Shown: one piece after another, positions 15,956-25,435 of the stretch | How the letters are laid out: every line of letters starts with the position of its first letter | How positions within the stretch are numbered: the stretch's first letter is position 1 | Assembly (NCBI GenBank): GCA_016719575.1 | Contig: JADJYV010000006.1 | Span: 186,001-250,000 of the forward strand | Direction of reading: 5' to 3' | Length of the DNA: 64,000 nt | Origin: Pseudobdellovibrionaceae bacterium | GTDB lineage: Bacteria > Bdellovibrionota > Bdellovibrionia > Bdellovibrionales > Bdellovibrionaceae | The notes under the pieces: model-generated | Databases searched by the model: none | Seen by the model: only the letters and a program-made list of their open reading frames with translations | What the model was told of the DNA's origin: nothing | Position numbers and translations under genes: made by a program

Positions 15956-18385
15956 TTACTGACAGGCTTCGCAAGCTTCTGGGTTTTCTAAAGAACAAGC
16001 AATAACTTCGGCATCTGTATATTCTCTTTTTGGAGTCGCTTCAGCAATCACTGTTTCAGGCAGTGTTGAGTTTTGACTGCTGAGGTTTTTCTTTACCGTG
16101 GTTTTTGTGATGCTTGTTGCCGGCCTAGAACGAAGGTAGTACGTTGTTTTAACCCCTTTCTTCCATGCATACATGTACATACTAGAAAGCTTTCCAATCG
16201 TCGGACTTTCCATAAACAAATTTAACGACTGCGATTGATCGATGTAAGGGCTTCGTTCCGCCGCCATATCGATCAGACTCTTCATTGGAACTTCCCAAAC
16301 CGTCCTGTAAATTTCTTTAAGATGAGCCGGGATTTCTGCAACTTCTTGGATTGATCCATCCAGGACTTTTATTTCGTTGCGAATGTGCTCATTCCAAAGA
16401 TTTAAGGCCTTTAAATCAGCAACCAAGTAACGGTTGATTTGCATAAACTCACCAGACAGCGTCTCGCGCTTAAACATATTGCTAACCTGTGGTTCAGTCG
16501 CTTCGTAGCAACCGACAATTGAAGCGATGGTTGCTGTGGGTGCAATTGCAATCATTAGAGAATTTCTCAGGCCATGCTTTTTGATTTTCTCTTTAAGCTT
16601 GTTGAATCTCTCTGGATTTGTTGGTGTCACACCCCATAAATCGTATTGTAAAAAACCATGTGCAGCTCGGGTTTCTTCGTAGGCCCCATGGGGGCCATGC
16701 TTTTCGGCCAAATCACAAGAAGCCAAGGTTGCGTTATAATAGATCTCTTCTTGGATTTTAGCTGACAGCGCTCGCGCCTTCTCTGAGTCGAAGGGGAGTT
16801 TCAGCTGAAAAAACGCGTCTTGCAGACCCATAATGCCGAGACCCACTGGGCGCCATTTGTGGTTGCTGTCTTTGGCGCTTTCAATCGGATAGAAGTTAAT
16901 ATCAATAACTCGGTCTAGATACTTAACCGCAGCACGAACTGTCCTTGCTAGTTTTTCAAAGTCAAATTCTCCATCTTTTATGTGACGACCGAGGTTGACT
17001 GATCCCAAATTGCAAACGGCTGTCTCTTTATTAGAGGTGACCTCTAAAATTTCAGTACAAAGATTAGAGAGATGAATGACATTTTGAGGTTGCCCGGTTT
17101 GGTTGGATTTTAAGTTGGAAGCATCTTTCCAAGTCATCCAGCCATTTCCAGTTTGGGCCAATGTTTTCATCATGCGCACATACAAATCTCGTGCTTTGAC
17201 TTGTTTTATGTAAAGCTTTTTTTGTTCGGCCTGAACGTAGGCGGCCTCGAACTCAGCACCGTAAATATCTGTAAAATTTGGCACGACCCGAGGATCAAAG
17301 AGAGACCACATCGCATCCGTTTCTACTCTTTGCATAAACAAATCAGGAACCCAGTTGGCTAAGTTTAAGTTGTGAGTTCTTTTGGCCTCATCACCTGTGT
17401 TATCTCGAAGTTCAAGAAACTCTTCAATATCCGCATGCCAGCTTTCTAGGTAGATGCAAGCGGCTCCTTTGCGTTTTCCGCCCTGATTAACAGCTGCGAC
17501 CGATGAGTCCATCGTTTTTAACCAAGGAATAATTCCGTTCGAGTGACCGTTGGTCCCTTTGATGAGGGACCCGCGAGAACGAATTCGGTGATAAGCGACG
17601 CCAATCCCGCCTGCAAATTTAGATAGCAGAGCGATATCAGTGTACTTATCGTAAATGGATCGGAGGTCATCCTCTGGGGAGTCGAGTAGATAACAAGAGG
17701 ACATTTGCGGGCGAAGGGTTCCTGAGTTGAATAAGGTTGGCGTTGAGGCCATATAGTCATGAGATGAAATCAAACGATAGAATTCAATCGCTTCATCAAC
17801 AGTTTGCGCTAACCCGCAAGCAACTCGCATAAAAAAGTATTGAGGGGTTTCTATCACCTGGCGGGAGGTTGGGTTTTTTAAGAGATAGCGATCGTAAACT
17901 GTACGCAGCCCAAAGTACTCAAAACGGTCGGTGCGGTAAGGTTCGATAGCAGCGCATAAGGCAGCCTTGTTGGCCTCAACAAATTTGAACAAAGACTCTG
18001 ACATCAGGCCATTTTGAAAGCCCTGAATCACGGCGTCAGCAAAGGAGCCAATTTTTTGTGAACGGACTTCTTCGTCGACATAGGTCGAGAGAAGACGGGC
18101 CGCTAGACGAGAATATTCAGGCTCTTCGCCGATGAGAAGGCTGGCCGTTTGAATGCAAAGATTATCAAGTTCTTTTGTTGTAGCACCATCGTAAAGCCCA
18201 CTAATAGCCTTTGTAGCTACGCGAAGTGGATCGACCTGGGCTAAGCCCTGGCAACAACGGGTCACACGTTCAACGATCTTAGTGACGTCGACAGGTTCTA
18301 GTGTTCCATCGCGTTTTTTTACTCGCATGATATGCGGTGAGTTTTCAGATTGATAGCCCCGTTCATTGGACTCTTGGTTCAGCAT
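15956..18385 (-). CDS. nrdA: Ribonucleoside-diphosphate reductase, alpha subunit (class Ia)
   Basis: Catalytic subunit converting NDPs to dNDPs, 809 aa from the chosen start. An N-terminal ATP-cone (IMRVKKRDGTLEPVDVTKI) gives allosteric control. The catalytic core shows STPTLFNSG and SSCYLL (active-site Cys), NLCTEI and AVCNLGSVNLG, and PTATIASIVG. The C-terminus carries paired cysteines (CSLENPEACEACQ) for thioredoxin-dependent re-reduction. The ATG of MLNQESN is chosen because GAGGGG lies 6 bp upstream; alternative starts at 18430 or 18475 extend the protein by 15-30 residues without family resemblance. It is followed 11 bp later by nrdB. Confidence 0.95.
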   Translation of the reverse strand: MLNQESNERGYQSENSPHIMRVKKRDGTLEPVDVTKIVERVTRCCQGLAQVDPLRVATKAISGLYDGATTKELDNLCIQTASLLIGEEPEYSRLAARLLSTYVDEEVRSQKIGSFADAVIQGFQNGLMSESLFKFVEANKAALCAAIEPYRTDRFEYFGLRTVYDRYLLKNPTSRQVIETPQYFFMRVACGLAQTVDEAIEFYRLISSHDYMASTPTLFNSGTLRPQMSSCYLLDSPEDDLRSIYDKYTDIALLSKFAGGIGVAYHRIRSRGSLIKGTNGHSNGIIPWLKTMDSSVAAVNQGGKRKGAACIYLESWHADIEEFLELRDNTGDEAKRTHNLNLANWVPDLFMQRVETDAMWSLFDPRVVPNFTDIYGAEFEAAYVQAEQKKLYIKQVKARDLYVRMMKTLAQTGNGWMTWKDASNLKSNQTGQPQNVIHLSNLCTEILEVTSNKETAVCNLGSVNLGRHIKDGEFDFEKLARTVRAAVKYLDRVIDINFYPIESAKDSNHKWRPVGLGIMGLQDAFFQLKLPFDSEKARALSAKIQEEIYYNATLASCDLAEKHGPHGAYEETRAAHGFLQYDLWGVTPTNPERFNKLKEKIKKHGLRNSLMIAIAPTATIASIVGCYEATEPQVSNMFKRETLSGEFMQINRYLVADLKALNLWNEHIRNEIKVLDGSIQEVAEIPAHLKEIYRTVWEVPMKSLIDMAAERSPYIDQSQSLNLFMESPTIGKLSSMYMYAWKKGVKTTYYLRSRPATSITKTTVKKNLSSQNSTLPETVIAEATPKREYTDAEVIACSLENPEACEACQ

Positions 18386-18686
18386 TGCATACCCCTCGTA
18401 TCGATCGCCTTTTTGCGAAAGAAAAACCATCGCCGTCACGTCCCCCTCAAGGCGGAAATAAGATCCGCAACTCAAGCGTGAAAGCGAGCTTTGTTGTATT
18501 CCTCTACATTTAGTTTGCTAGTTGTCTTTTATCAGCATCGATAAAACCTCAAAAAAGAGATTCTACCCATACCTTTGACTGAGAAAGAGAGCTTCTTCCA
18601 ATCGGTCCTCCTGATGACCCTTGCAGGTCGGCTAATGTTAGCATTCAGTTAGGATTTGCTCTTTTTGCTCCTCGATCAATGTCTAG
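18386..18686. other. nrdA 5' region, no gene
   Basis: About 300 bp with no convincing ORF on either strand. It contains small inverted repeats (GACC-TTGCA-type stem near 18615 and GCTAA-TG-TTAGC near 18637) but no recognisable cobalamin riboswitch. It probably holds the nrdAB promoter and leader; I could not place a confident -35/-10 pair. Confidence 0.4.
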
Positions 18687-18709
18687 GTTTAATTTTCGAA
18701 CAATTAAAC
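18687..18709. promoter_or_regulatory. Near-palindromic inverted repeat between nrdA and a small lipoprotein gene
   Basis: 8-bp arms GTTTAATT / AATTAAAC separated by TTCGAAC, whose centre TTCGAA is itself palindromic. It lies 29 bp before the small lipoprotein start and about 300 bp before nrdA on the other strand. It could be an operator for either gene; no regulator can be named. Confidence 0.35.
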
Positions 18710-18737
18710 TCAGCCACTATATCTAGGGGGCGTCAGA

Positions 18738-18878
18738 GTGGCCAAGTCCATATGGCCTATCTTCCTCGCACTTGTAGGATGTTCAGTTTTTGAATCGGAG
18801 TCAAACCCAATTAAGAAAATATTTACAAAATCCTTGTGTCGCTGCTTATCATTTAAGCATCAAAATCGATGTTGTTGA
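18738..18878 (+). CDS. Small lipoprotein, possibly truncated
   Basis: 46-residue frame starting at a GTG with a GGGGG ribosome site 8 bp upstream. It encodes MAKSIWPIFLALVGCSVFES, a short signal peptide with a good lipobox (LVGC). After about residue 31 the in-frame sequence becomes Cys-rich and unconvincing. The +1 frame instead continues openly (YHLSIKIDVVDKSVLLKKAT) to a stop at 18924, suggesting either a frameshift or a decayed gene. Confidence 0.4.
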   Translation: MAKSIWPIFLALVGCSVFESESNPIKKIFTKSLCRCLSFKHQNRCC

Positions 18879-19017
18879 CAAGTCTGTCTTGCTAAAAAAA
18901 GCCACTTTTCTTTGCAGAGTATAGAATGAAAAGCTGTCTAAAGAGTTGAAACGACGAAAAAACATGAAATTAACGCAGAGCCTTTGTTGGTAAAACTGTC
19001 AGGATCTTAAACGGAGT

Positions 19018-20022
19018 TTAAGGCGCGCTAGCGAGAGGGAGACTTTTCTCCCTAAGGCGCTCGATGAAGGTCTGGATATTTGGATCTTCGGTTTTGAAAT
19101 GCTGGCTTTGATAGGCGCGATGGGATCGTAAAAAGTCAATAATGTACTGATGGGTTCCCATTTTATCAGCGGTCCAAGAGGGGGCGACAAGCTCGTCCCA
19201 GCGAGGCGCCAGGGCAGCTAGGCGGTGAAGGGCAATATGCGGGGCTAGGTGCTGCACAAATAGCTTCGCGCGATGAGTGTAGGTTTCTCTATCGATCGGA
19301 GAAAAGGCTCCCTGATTGTAAAGTTCCTCTAGGGGAGTGTTCTTCAGAACATGCAAATTATGAAGTTTAACATTTGTAATTGGCAACCTGTTCACAATCT
19401 CGGCCGTGCGAATGATGTGCTCGTCAGTTTCCCCAGGGTTGCCAAAAATTAAGTGAATCCCTATATCAATGTCGGTATTGTCAGCGATTTTATTAATAGC
19501 AGCAATCGATTCCTGCGCGCGATGCCCCCTGCGCATAAATTCAAGTTGATCATCAAAAAAACTTTGAACACCCAACTCTACCGCCACGAAAGAACGATGG
19601 TGAAACTCTTGCCAAAGATCCATCACACCTTTCGAAAGGCAGTCCGGCCGGGTGCCGACGACGAAACCTTTCACAAAATCATAAGAAAGTGCCGTTTCAA
19701 AATTTTGGCGAAGCCCTGAGAGTTTCGTGAAAGTATTGGTATAGGCCTGAAAGTAGATTAAAAAACTTTTCGCTTTGAACTTTTTCTGAATGTGCTGATG
19801 GTATTTCTCAATTTGAGTCCTTAACTCCATCGAAAGGCTTTCGGATCTAGCGGCGGAACCCCAGACATCGCAAAAAACACAGGTCTGCATTCCTTTGAGG
19901 CCACGCCGATTGGGGCAGTCGTCAACGACACTGACGGGAATTTTGTACACTTTTTCGCCGAACAGATTTGAGTAGTGTTCTGCAATTGTGTTATAAGGGA
20001 GACCTCTCCAACCTTTTTCCAT
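19018..20022 (-). CDS. Radical SAM protein, TIGR01212/YhcC family
   Basis: Radical S-adenosylmethionine enzyme of unknown reaction, 334 aa. The iron-sulfur cysteines lie in the YhcC-type arrangement, DCPNRRG...QTCVFC (Cys-x14-Cys-x2-Cys), rather than CxxxCxxC. Further motifs are LIYFQAYTNT, VGTRPDC, VELGVQS and HLIFGNPGETDE. The ATG of MEKGWRG is preferred over a TTG eight codons upstream; neither has a clear ribosome site. The gene is divergent from the MnmC-like methyltransferase, with only 33 bp between the starts, so the two share a promoter region. A role in tRNA modification would fit this neighbour but is speculative. Confidence 0.85.
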   Translation of the reverse strand: MEKGWRGLPYNTIAEHYSNLFGEKVYKIPVSVVDDCPNRRGLKGMQTCVFCDVWGSAARSESLSMELRTQIEKYHQHIQKKFKAKSFLIYFQAYTNTFTKLSGLRQNFETALSYDFVKGFVVGTRPDCLSKGVMDLWQEFHHRSFVAVELGVQSFFDDQLEFMRRGHRAQESIAAINKIADNTDIDIGIHLIFGNPGETDEHIIRTAEIVNRLPITNVKLHNLHVLKNTPLEELYNQGAFSPIDRETYTHRAKLFVQHLAPHIALHRLAALAPRWDELVAPSWTADKMGTHQYIIDFLRSHRAYQSQHFKTEDPNIQTFIERLREKSLPLASAP

Positions 20023-20055
20023 GGCTTGGTTATATGGAGCCTGCAAAGAAAGTCA

Positions 20056-20808
20056 ATGAGGATGCCAGGGGTTTGGTCTGAAATCGGATTTGAGGTAGAA
20101 AAAACAGGCGATGGGAGCCCAAGCCTGAGAATGCATCAGGGGGAATCTATGCATCACTCAGGGGGAGCAGCGGCAGAAACAGAATTGATTTACGGCAGTG
20201 TTATTCAGAAGTGTTTTAAACAAATTGATTCACCTCATTTTCTATCTGTGGGCCTGGGGCTCGGTTACGTAGAATTGACCATCGCCCGAGAAGCCATTTT
20301 GGGGCAAAATAGAGGGTTTACGCTTGAGAGTTATGAGCGGATTTCGGAACTTAAGGAGTTTTTCAGGGGCTGGCTTGCGGGAGAGCCGCTTGCCCATGAA
20401 GTTCAAACAACTTACGATCAAGTAGCGGGGTATGTTCTTAAACAAACGCCCGTAGATATTCAGGATCTTAAAGCTGTTTTGATTGCGAAATTTGAATCTG
20501 GCGAGTGGCGTCTGCGGGGCGCTTTAGATCAAAATTTTGAGGTTTATAAGGCAGCTCACGGGCTTCTTTTTGATGCCTTTAGTTCAAAAACGAATCCTGA
20601 ACTTTGGAGTGAAGAATTCTTAGTGGATTTTTTCAATCGCAGCATGAGCATTGATAGTCTCATCTCTACTTACGCGTGTCGCGGGAGTTTAAAGAGAGCA
20701 TTGGCCCGAGCTTCATTCCATATTCAAATTCGAGAAGGCTTTATGGGAAAACGCAATTCCACTCTTGGTTACAAGGGACTTTTTGCTCCGGCAAATTTTT
20801 TAACATAA
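20056..20808 (+). CDS. MnmC-type (DUF752) tRNA methyltransferase
   Basis: SAM-dependent methyltransferase of the MnmC methylase-domain type, about 250 aa, without the FAD-oxidase half of bifunctional MnmC. Motifs: HSGGAAAETELIYGS, the SAM loop FLSVGLGLGYVEL, LLFDAFSSKTNPELW with the acidic catalytic-site residue, and a C-terminal TYACRGSLKRAL followed by GFMGKRNSTL. By family it would methylate the aminomethyl group at the wobble uridine (mnm5-type modification). The 3' end overlaps the convergent PilZ gene by 40 bp. The ATG of MRMPGVW is chosen; one two codons later is equally possible. Confidence 0.82.
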   Translation: MRMPGVWSEIGFEVEKTGDGSPSLRMHQGESMHHSGGAAAETELIYGSVIQKCFKQIDSPHFLSVGLGLGYVELTIAREAILGQNRGFTLESYERISELKEFFRGWLAGEPLAHEVQTTYDQVAGYVLKQTPVDIQDLKAVLIAKFESGEWRLRGALDQNFEVYKAAHGLLFDAFSSKTNPELWSEEFLVDFFNRSMSIDSLISTYACRGSLKRALARASFHIQIREGFMGKRNSTLGYKGLFAPANFLT

Positions 20809-21464
20809 TCAATGAGCGCAGCTCTGGCTTCGCTGGGGATTTTTAAAAATCGCAATCCGGCGTATCCATTTGTTCCAACGTAAACTACTTCCATGGCCGC
20901 ATTGATTTGAGTCAAAAGATTGGGGCTTGTTAGGGTTGCTTCAAATTTTTCACCAATTTGTAGCCCTACGGCATTATTAACCCCGACTCCGCCCTCACTG
21001 ATTGAAATCAGTCTGGCGTTCATTGGCCCCGCAGTTGCTTCGCACTTAAGACTTCCCATAATAGGGACTCGGGGATGAGTGCGGCGGCTGATGCCGAGTT
21101 CATCAACCACTTTTTGGACTTGATACACTTCTTTCCAATCTTCGAACCCTTCGGTCCAAATGCGAACGGGCGAAAGGTCGGTATAATCCTTGAGTTGTTC
21201 TACGAGTTCTTCAAGGGTCATCGGTGTTAACTCTTTATGATCGACTCGCATTTTCCAAAGCCGGCTTTTTTGACTTTCTAATTTCGCCTCCGCCAAAAGA
21301 GCTTGCATGACGGCTCTCCATTTTTGGGGGCTCATCCATTCAGAATGTCCCCGCCCCCAAAGCAGAGTTTCTTTGGCTCCTTGAAGACGTTCCTCTGTCT
21401 CGAAGTCAGAATAAGGTCCAGAAACTTGACCTTCTAAAAGTAAAAACCATCTTTTTTCTTCCAA
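20769..21464 (-). CDS. PilZ-domain protein with GYF-like N-terminal repeats
   Basis: 231 aa, cytosolic. Two short Trp-containing GYF_2-like units are suggested by WFLLLEGQVSGPYS (residue 6) and WKMRVDHKELTPMTLEELV (residue 70). A PilZ domain follows (about residues 127-225): the cyclic-di-GMP motif RRTHPRVP gives the R-x3-R pair and ISISEGGVGV the second motif (S in place of the usual D/N). It is therefore a likely c-di-GMP effector. It is monocistronic and overlaps the 3' end of the convergent methyltransferase gene by 40 bp. Confidence 0.82.
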   Translation of the reverse strand: MEEKRWFLLLEGQVSGPYSDFETEERLQGAKETLLWGRGHSEWMSPQKWRAVMQALLAEAKLESQKSRLWKMRVDHKELTPMTLEELVEQLKDYTDLSPVRIWTEGFEDWKEVYQVQKVVDELGISRRTHPRVPIMGSLKCEATAGPMNARLISISEGGVGVNNAVGLQIGEKFEATLTSPNLLTQINAAMEVVYVGTNGYAGLRFLKIPSEARAALIDYVKKFAGAKSPL

Positions 21465-21559
21465 AAAGTTCTCCTTAACTGCACTGCTTCCATACGAGTC
21501 ATTAAATCTAACGCGACGACTATTGTCAAACGGGAGAAAATGGAAGAATCATCATTCCC

Positions 21560-22141
21560 ATGATGCACATTATTTCTGGAACCGATAGGGCTGACTCGAA
21601 CACTTTAAAAGTATCTAAATATATCCAATCTTTATACAAAAACCTTGGCGTAGATGTTGAGATTGTAGACCTGCGAGAAGTACGCAAAGAACTAGCAGGG
21701 GGGCCTCATTACGGCAAAGACCAACCTCTCTCTTTGCAAAAGGAGATCAATAAAATCTCCCATTCGGATGGTTTGATTGTGGTTTGTCCTGAGTACAACG
21801 GTTCTATGCCTGGGATCTTGAAATACTACATTGATCATTTCAAATTTCCTGAATCTTTCGAGTACCGTCCTGTTTGTTTTGTAGGTCTAGGAGGCATGTT
21901 CGGAGGAGTTCGGCCCGTTGAACATTTACAGCAGGTTTTTGGCTACAGAAATGCGTTTATTTATCCACAGAGGGTCTTTTTGATGAACATTCACAAAACG
22001 ATGACTGACGGTGGTCTAAATGACTCCACGATGTGTGAATTGTTAAAAGCGCAGGCCGAAGGATTTCAGCGCTTTGCAATGGCGTTGAAAGTCGCAGGTC
22101 TTGATGCAAACTCATGGATCGCTAAAAAAGCAGCAAAATAA
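21560..22141 (+). CDS. NAD(P)H-dependent FMN reductase
   Basis: Flavodoxin-like FMN reductase/quinone-reductase family, 193 aa. The phosphate-binding loop is near the N-terminus (ISGTDRADSNTLK) and the signature PEYNGSMPGILKYYIDH near residue 78 contacts the flavin. The stop TAA shares one base with the kup start (TAATG), so translation of the two is probably coupled. A role in redox or flavin supply to a partner is possible; a direct link to potassium uptake is not established. Confidence 0.87.
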   Translation: MMHIISGTDRADSNTLKVSKYIQSLYKNLGVDVEIVDLREVRKELAGGPHYGKDQPLSLQKEINKISHSDGLIVVCPEYNGSMPGILKYYIDHFKFPESFEYRPVCFVGLGGMFGGVRPVEHLQQVFGYRNAFIYPQRVFLMNIHKTMTDGGLNDSTMCELLKAQAEGFQRFAMALKVAGLDANSWIAKKAAK

Positions 22142-24033
22142 TGGATATTAATAACCATCATGCGAAGCAGACACGGAATATATGGATATTGGGACTTGGA
22201 GCCCTGGGCGTTGTTTTTGGCGATATCGGAACAAGTCCCCTCTACGCTCTAAGGGAGTGCTTCGGCGCTGAATACGGGCTTCCTCTTTCTCCTGAAAATA
22301 TTTTGGGTGTCTTATCTTTGATCTTTTGGACCATGATCATTGTGATCTGCTTTAAGTATATGCTTGTTGTTATGAGAGCCGACAATAAAGGTGAGGGCGG
22401 CATTTTGTCATTAATGTCGATGGCATCGAAAACTGAAGGCCGAGATACGGGTCTTCGGCGCATGGTGATGATCACCTTTGGCCTTTTTGGCGCAGCCCTG
22501 CTCTATGGAGATGGAGTGATCACGCCGGCTATTTCTGTTTTGTCAGCAATTGAAGGACTTTATTACCTCACTCCAGCATTTGAACCTTATGTCATTCCTC
22601 TGACAATTTTTGTTTTGAATGCGCTTTTTTTAATGCAGCGATTTGGAACGGGACGTATTGGTGTGATTTTTGGTCCTATCCTGTTGTTGTGGTTCACTTC
22701 ACTGGGTGTCTTGGGAGTGAATAGTATTTTCACGAACCCCGCTGTTTTGATGGCTATATCGCCTTTGCATGCCATCAATTTTTGTATCCAAAATGGAATT
22801 CATGGTTTTCTCGTTTTGGGTTCAGTCTTTTTAGTTGTAACGGGAGGCGAGGCTCTTTATGCAGACATGGGTCATTTTGGCCGCGCACCAATTCGCCTTG
22901 TATGGTTTTTGATCGCACTTCCCGCGCTGATTCTAAATTACTTTGGTCAAGGGGCCTTGCTTTTAAATAATCCCGAAGCTGTTTCAAATCCTTTTTATAT
23001 GCTCGCTCCCACGTGGGCCTTAATGCCGATGGTAATTTTATCGACATTAGCAACGGTGATCGCTTCACAGGCCCTTATCTCAGGAGCTTTTTCGATCACT
23101 CGTCAAGCCGTGCAAATGGGCTTCTGTCCACGAATTTCAATTGTTCATACTTCAAGTCGGGAGATTGGGCAGATTTATATTCCTGCACTCAATTGGGCTT
23201 TATTTGCCGGTGTTATTTGGTTAGTTCTAACCTTTAAAACTTCGAGCAATTTAGCGGCGGCCTACGGCATTGCCGTAACTGGCACAATGGTGATCACGAC
23301 AATTTTAGCTTTTGAAGTTGCAATCCATCGCTGGGGTTGGGGTTTTGGCAGAGCCGCCGTTCTTTTTGGTTTTTTTCTGATCATTGATCTCGCTTTTTTT
23401 AGCGCAAATGCAATGAAGATCGCGCACGGTGGCTGGGTTCCTTTGCTTATAGGAGCTTTTATTTATTTCCTGATGGTGACCTGGCACAAGGGGCGAAGGA
23501 TTCTTTATTCTCGGCTAAAAGAACGAAGCGTATCAGTCGAAGAATTTTGCAAAATGATTTTAAGACAGCCCCCGCTGAGAGTGACGGGAACCGCAATTTA
23601 TATGTCGGGAGATGCCTCTGGCATTCCTGTTCCGCTGTTGCATAATATTAAACACAACAAGGTATTACATGAGCGAGTTGCTCTATTGACTATTCAGACA
23701 AAAGACGAGCCCTTTGTTCCGAAAAAAGATAGGGTAGTAATTCAGGAGATCATTCCAAACTTTTATCGTATCATTGTGTATTATGGTTTTATGGAAATTC
23801 CAAAAATGAAGCATATCCTTGAAGCCTGTAGGCAAAGAGATATTCATTTCAACGTGCAAGAAACAACTTTTGTTCTTGGCAGAGAAACCATTCTTCCGAG
23901 TAGCACCCCAGGAATGAGTTTATGGAGAGAGAAAATTTTTGCAATTATGTCTAAAAATGCCCAAAGACCAACGGCCTTCTTTAAGATCCCTCCAAATCAG
24001 GTGATTGAGGTGGGTATTCAAGTTGAGATTTGA
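22141..24033 (+). CDS. kup: KUP-family potassium transporter
   Basis: Low-affinity K+:H+ symporter of the inner membrane, 630 aa. The signature GVVFGDIGTSPLYALRE occurs near residue 21, followed by LLYGDGVITPAISVLSAIEG; about twelve hydrophobic segments reach residue ~440, then a soluble C-terminal domain. It starts at the ATG overlapping the FMN reductase stop by one base. It ends 12 bp before the convergent patatin gene, with no obvious terminator between them. Confidence 0.95.
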   Translation: MDINNHHAKQTRNIWILGLGALGVVFGDIGTSPLYALRECFGAEYGLPLSPENILGVLSLIFWTMIIVICFKYMLVVMRADNKGEGGILSLMSMASKTEGRDTGLRRMVMITFGLFGAALLYGDGVITPAISVLSAIEGLYYLTPAFEPYVIPLTIFVLNALFLMQRFGTGRIGVIFGPILLLWFTSLGVLGVNSIFTNPAVLMAISPLHAINFCIQNGIHGFLVLGSVFLVVTGGEALYADMGHFGRAPIRLVWFLIALPALILNYFGQGALLLNNPEAVSNPFYMLAPTWALMPMVILSTLATVIASQALISGAFSITRQAVQMGFCPRISIVHTSSREIGQIYIPALNWALFAGVIWLVLTFKTSSNLAAAYGIAVTGTMVITTILAFEVAIHRWGWGFGRAAVLFGFFLIIDLAFFSANAMKIAHGGWVPLLIGAFIYFLMVTWHKGRRILYSRLKERSVSVEEFCKMILRQPPLRVTGTAIYMSGDASGIPVPLLHNIKHNKVLHERVALLTIQTKDEPFVPKKDRVVIQEIIPNFYRIIVYYGFMEIPKMKHILEACRQRDIHFNVQETTFVLGRETILPSSTPGMSLWREKIFAIMSKNAQRPTAFFKIPPNQVIEVGIQVEI

Positions 24034-24045
24034 TTGTTTCTGAGT

Positions 24046-25185
24046 TTAATCCTCGATAAATTTGCGAATTTCATCTTTTTGTTTCATGCCGTCTTCGTAG
24101 CCAACCTCAATGAGTTGTGTACAAAATGATGGGTCAAAAAGAAGGTAGCTGACGATTTCGCTGGTTTCTTCGATGGTGCCAAGTCCTTTTAACAAATATC
24201 GAATGATTGGCGGAAGTTTGAGGTGTTTTTCGGCAGCAATTTCTCCGATATCGACGGACGGCGAGATCCAAACATAGTCAACCTTCTTGTAGGTCAGATC
24301 GCTATGAAGAGGAGAGGGGATTTGATCGATTAACGAATTGATTCTTCCAAGTCTTTCAATATCAAGCTCGACCCCATCGAGTAGCACAGAGTTCAATAGA
24401 ACATTCAGAACCCGCCCCACGCTGGGGGCCTTTTTGTTTTCTGCGACTCTTAATTTATAGGCCGTCGTTCCTTGTTGGCGAACGCCAATCACTAAAATTT
24501 TCCGAGCCCCAAGGTAGATACTTGGACTACAAGGAGCTGTGTTTCGCACACACCCATCACCAAAATACCGATTGCCAACCCCTATCGGTGGAAAAAGTAA
24601 AGGTATTGCAGAAGAAGCCATTACGTGTTCTGCCTGGATTTGAGCGAGTTCACTTTTGCGTCGGCTTTTTTCCCATGAGGTGAGATTCTTTTGTCCCTGC
24701 ACAAATGTAATAGCGACAGAAGACTCGTAATCCAGGGCCGTGATAGCCAGCGCCTGCAAAGTTCCTCTGTCGATATTGTTTTGAATTTTGGCAAAGGACA
24801 GTCGCTCTTGAATTAGTTTTTTTAAGGGCGCGGTATCTAGAAGTGCTTGTCCTGGGGTTGCGCCACTCATGCCCCCTACAGACACAGACTTTACCCAGTT
24901 AAAGCCAATTTTACCTATAGAACTAACGTCCGAGTAAAAGACCTGATCACTGGTCAGTAAACTCCACATATCCACCAGGGATTTGCATGAAATCGCAAAC
25001 TCATCGGCACCGGCAGCTAAAAAGCTAGCGTTAATAGCACCCGCGCTGACGCCCGAGTAGATATCAAAAGCCTGATGAACACCCATGGATTGAGCAATGT
25101 CCGCAATAGCCGAAAGAACTCCCACTTGATAGGCGCCACGAGCTCCGCCACCAGATAAAACCAAAGCCTTGTTAATTTTCCCCAT
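24046..25185 (-). CDS. Patatin-like phospholipase
   Basis: Serine lipid acyl hydrolase, 379 aa, with the full patatin set: oxyanion loop SGGGARGAYQ near residue 10, nucleophile elbow GVSAGA near residue 44, and catalytic Asp in FGDGCVRN near residue 188. No signal peptide, so it is cytosolic or exported by another route. The ribosome site is weak. Patatins are frequent in predatory bacteria and may act on membrane phospholipids; whether this one targets prey or self lipids is inference. Confidence 0.9.
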   Translation of the reverse strand: MGKINKALVLSGGGARGAYQVGVLSAIADIAQSMGVHQAFDIYSGVSAGAINASFLAAGADEFAISCKSLVDMWSLLTSDQVFYSDVSSIGKIGFNWVKSVSVGGMSGATPGQALLDTAPLKKLIQERLSFAKIQNNIDRGTLQALAITALDYESSVAITFVQGQKNLTSWEKSRRKSELAQIQAEHVMASSAIPLLFPPIGVGNRYFGDGCVRNTAPCSPSIYLGARKILVIGVRQQGTTAYKLRVAENKKAPSVGRVLNVLLNSVLLDGVELDIERLGRINSLIDQIPSPLHSDLTYKKVDYVWISPSVDIGEIAAEKHLKLPPIIRYLLKGLGTIEETSEIVSYLLFDPSFCTQLIEVGYEDGMKQKDEIRKFIED

Positions 25186-25435
25186 AGTCTTTATTTAACT
25201 TCAAATCTCAAAATGAGACAAAGTGTTTTAACTCTGTCCAGACTCTAAACGGAGAAAGGACGAAAAATGGCTGAATCTACCAGGGTTGAGTTGCCCTTGA
25301 GTCTAGGGCGCGGCTGGCGCCAAGTAAAACTCTATTTAATTCAAATGCTTGTGATTGTCTTCTTAGATTGCACTCGATGGCTCTGCTTTTGCTCTAAGAC
25401 TAAGTATGAAGTTTGCTTTTATTTAGGAGGCATGA

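Noticed and set aside
18541..18660. Possible riboswitch (cobalamin-like) in the nrdA leader
   Set aside because: Some short stems exist but none of the conserved riboswitch core elements could be recognised; the reductase is class Ia, which is not normally B12-controlled.
18714..18729. NrdR-box-like sequence (CACTATATCTAG) near nrdA
   Set aside because: Only a partial match to the NrdR consensus, no second box at the expected spacing, and about 330 bp from the nrdA start.
19006..19022. CTTAAAC/GTTTAAG hairpin as terminator of the radical SAM gene
   Set aside because: The stem is AU-rich, overlaps the stop codon and has no T-run.
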